From: Bacteroidota bacterium
Lineage (GTDB): Bacteria; Bacteroidota; Bacteroidia; NS11-12g; UBA955
Length of the DNA: 64,000 nucleotides
Direction: 5' to 3'
Assembly (NCBI GenBank): GCA_018333525.1
Contig: JAGXTF010000118.1
Span: forward strand, 248,001 to 312,000
Part shown: piece after piece, positions 62,134 through 64,000 of the stretch
Position numbering within the stretch: the first letter of the stretch is position 1
Layout of the letters: every line of letters begins with the position of its first letter
Notes under the pieces: model-generated
The model's input: the letters and a program-made list of their open reading frames with translations, nothing else
Database searches by the model: none
Told to the model about the DNA's origin: nothing
Position numbers and translations under genes: made by a program

Positions 62134-63435
62134 TTAGGCATATAACGGAAATTTCTGCATTAGCTTGTGCACGTCGTTTTTAACCTCTGATAAAGTAATT
62201 TCATTTTGGTGGTTGGACAGTGCTCTGTTAATCAAATCTGCAATGGTTACCATTTCGGTTTCCTTTAGTCCTCTGCTGGTTACCGCGGCTACCCCAAGAC
62301 GAATGCCGGATGTAACAAAAGGGCTTCTGCTTTCAAACGGAACGGTGTTTTTATTGATGGTAATATCGCAAGCTACCAATGTATTTTCTGCTAATTTTCC
62401 GGTAAGCAAATCATCGCCTTTTGGCCTCAGGTCTATTAACATCATATGGTTATCGGTTCCCCCGCTAATCACAGCATAACCGTGTCTTACCATTTCTTCT
62501 GCCAATATGGATGCATTTTTCTTTACCTGCTGTTGGTACAATTTAAATTCAGGTTGCAATGCTTCGCCAAATGCAACTGCTTTTGCTGCAATTACATGTT
62601 CCAGAGGTCCACCTTGTGTACCCGGGAAAACAGCACCATCCATCATGGCGGACATCATTTTTATTTCACCTTTAAGAGTTTTTTCACCCCATGGATTTTC
62701 AAAATCTTTTCCCATCATAATCACACCACCACGAGGCCCGCGCAGGGTTTTATGTGTAGTAGTGGTTACAAAATGACAATGTGGAATAGGATCATTCAAC
62801 AAACCGGCCGCAATTAACCCGGCAGGGTGTGAAATATCGGCGAGCAATAATGCGCCAACCGAATCTGCAATTTCCCGCAAGCGTTTATAATCCCAATCTC
62901 TGCTATATGCACTTGCACCGCAAATAATTAATTTCGGTTTTTCCAATGTGGCTTTTTCTGCGACTTTCTCCCAATCAATCCGACCTGTTTCATGCTCTAC
63001 ACCATAAAACGATGGCGAATAAAGTTTGCCACTAAAATTTACCGGAGAACCATGGGTTAAATGACCGCCGTGGCTCAAATCAAAGCCCAGAATTTTATCA
63101 CCTGGTTTTAAACAACCCAACATTACAGCGGCATTTGCCTGTGCCCCGCTATGGGGTTGCACATTGGCCCACACAGCACCAAATAATTTTTTCAGGCGAT
63201 CTATGGCCAGTTGTTCAATTTTATCAACCACCTGGCAACCGCCGTAATATCGTTTTCCGGGAAGTCCTTCGGCGTATTTATTGGTAAGCACAGAACCCAT
63301 TGCCTCCATTACCTGTTGGCTAACGAAATTTTCGCTGGCTATGAGTTCAATTCCTTCCTGTTGTCTGTGTAATTCGTCCTGTATAAGTGAAAAAACCAAT
63401 TCATCTCTACCGGCTTGTTGGTTACCTGCATTCAT
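62134..63435 (-). CDS. glyA: Serine hydroxymethyltransferase
   Basis: PLP enzyme that converts serine and tetrahydrofolate to glycine and 5,10-methylene-THF in the cytosol. 433 residues, close to the family norm. [49 protein letters not shown] and [11 protein letters not shown] (PLP Lys in HKT) are all intact. ATG at 63435 gives the standard N-terminus. PLP is supplied through PdxH. The next gene, a membrane protein, is on the same strand. Confidence 0.97.
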   Translation of the reverse strand: MNAGNQQAGRDELVFSLIQDELHRQQEGIELIASENFVSQQVMEAMGSVLTNKYAEGLPGKRYYGGCQVVDKIEQLAIDRLKKLFGAVWANVQPHSGAQANAAVMLGCLKPGDKILGFDLSHGGHLTHGSPVNFSGKLYSPSFYGVEHETGRIDWEKVAEKATLEKPKLIICGASAYSRDWDYKRLREIADSVGALLLADISHPAGLIAAGLLNDPIPHCHFVTTTTHKTLRGPRGGVIMMGKDFENPWGEKTLKGEIKMMSAMMDGAVFPGTQGGPLEHVIAAKAVAFGEALQPEFKLYQQQVKKNASILAEEMVRHGYAVISGGTDNHMMLIDLRPKGDDLLTGKLAENTLVACDITINKNTVPFESRSPFVTSGIRLGVAAVTSRGLKETEMVTIADLINRALSNHQNEITLSEVKNDVHKLMQKFPLYA

Positions 63436-63643
63436 GTTAAAAATGCAATTTTAGACTTTTTTATTGATAACTGTATGGCAGAATCGTTGGTAATCGAGGA
63501 GAACTTGTTTGCCGTGTAAAACTTACTTGCTCCTGGTGGATTCTGAGGCCAGGAATGGTAATGAATTTCCTGTAAACATTGTCATTAGAAAAAGTCCCTG
63601 GTTTTGGAATACAACCCAAATCCCCGAAATTCGCCCGCATCCT

Positions 63644-64000
63644 ATGAATTTGAATAAATCATTTGCAAAGCAGGCCGGCATTTTTTTGCTGTTTGTTTTG
63701 GGTTTTTGGGCCATTTCTTCCATTTATCTCAGTCCGGCAATTGGCGGTGAAATGGCATTGGCTCAGGGCGATATGAATCAGGTGCGGTATATGACCGCTG
63801 AAGCCAAACAATACAAAGAAGTTCATGGAGAATATCCGGGTTGGGTAGATGGTTTGTTCAGCGGTATGCCAACCAGTCTGATTACCGGTATTTCCTCCGG
63901 AAATCTGGTATATCTGAGTGGTATTTATGAATTGTTTCACATGGTACATACGCCTTTTAATTTCTTGTTTCTGGCTATGTTATCCATGTTTATTCTGCTG
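63644..64000 (+). CDS. YfhO-type membrane protein (3' truncated by window)
   Basis: The frame from ATG 63644 is open to the window end (at least 119 residues) and is missing from the ORF track. It starts MNLNKSFAKQAGIFLLFVLG with a hydrophobic helix, then SPAIGGEMALAQGDMNQVRYMTAE and WVDGLFSGMPTSL, the N-terminal pattern of the YfhO family of multi-spanning proteins (implicated in Gram-positive glycosylation). Upstream, 63436-63643 has no gene or clear promoter. Confidence 0.8.
   Translation, partial: MNLNKSFAKQAGIFLLFVLGFWAISSIYLSPAIGGEMALAQGDMNQVRYMTAEAKQYKEVHGEYPGWVDGLFSGMPTSLITGISSGNLVYLSGIYELFHMVHTPFNFLFLAMLSMFILL

Noticed and set aside
63523-63949. Two minus-strand ORFs near the window end
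   Set aside because: Both are antisense to the plus-strand YfhO-type frame, which is open to the end and has family motifs.
1-64000. tRNA or rRNA genes
   Set aside because: No acceptor/T-arm pattern (gttcga-type loop with matching stem and CCA) or conserved rRNA stretch was noticed; a covariance-model scan was not possible here.

Overview
The window reads as a stretch of chromosome from a Bacteroidota bacterium, probably of the Chitinophagales/Sphingobacteriales/Saprospirales kind; the order is inference. The evidence is the set of large secreted proteins with PKD or Ig-like repeats and a C-terminal type IX secretion (T9SS) tail, lineage-typical families (DUF5686, PspC/DUF2807, OstA-like, a fused MurF-alanine racemase, DUF5777), AT-rich intergenic DNA, absence of clear Shine-Dalgarno boxes, and repeated TAnnTTTG promoter elements just upstream of start codons. 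No prophage, CRISPR array, rRNA or tRNA was seen.

Layout. 0-9.7 kb: a 5'-truncated PKD/T9SS protein, pdxH, a glycosyltransferase, fabI with a 39-residue ribosomal protein THX gene missing from the ORF track, then a coupled trio (Ig-like T9SS protein, TonB-C-like membrane protein, GT39-type glycosyltransferase). 9.7-18.1 kb: one long minus-strand operon with Wzz-like co-polymerase, O-antigen-ligase-like protein, orphan OppC-type permease, a membrane-anchored unknown, an ABC ATPase/FtsX-like permease pair, a WcaF-type acetyltransferase and a GT2. 18.2-20.3 kb: a CBS-ACT protein and a deoxyhypusine-synthase-like/truncated-globin pair. 20.5-22.5 kb: two c-type cytochrome lipoproteins overlapping a DUF5777 outer-membrane barrel. 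22.5-31.6 kb: LOG-family protein, ndk, two tandem T9SS beta-helix proteins, a saccharopine-dehydrogenase-like enzyme, a papain-like protein, an alpha/beta hydrolase lipoprotein, an unknown lipoprotein and prmA.

31.7-41.6 kb: mutL, two rhomboid proteases, an EEP-family phosphatase/nuclease, metK, then a repeat-rich gap with an IS200-type Y1 transposase between four REP-like hairpins, then glmS. 41.6-52 kb: envelope genes (DUF5686, OstA-like), tilS, a sugar-1-P nucleotidyltransferase and murF-alr. 52-64 kb: a basic secreted unknown, DUF3108, a PadR/PspC-DUF2807 module, selD, pdhB, a transglutaminase-like secreted protein, a flippase, glyA and the start of a YfhO-type membrane protein.

The main theme is cell-envelope and surface construction (glycan synthesis and export, T9SS cargo, peptidoglycan precursors) mixed with core metabolism. 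The least ordinary parts are the cytochrome/barrel cassette, the REP/transposase island, the DHS-like protein with altered substrate-site residues, and the near-leaderless promoter arrangement.
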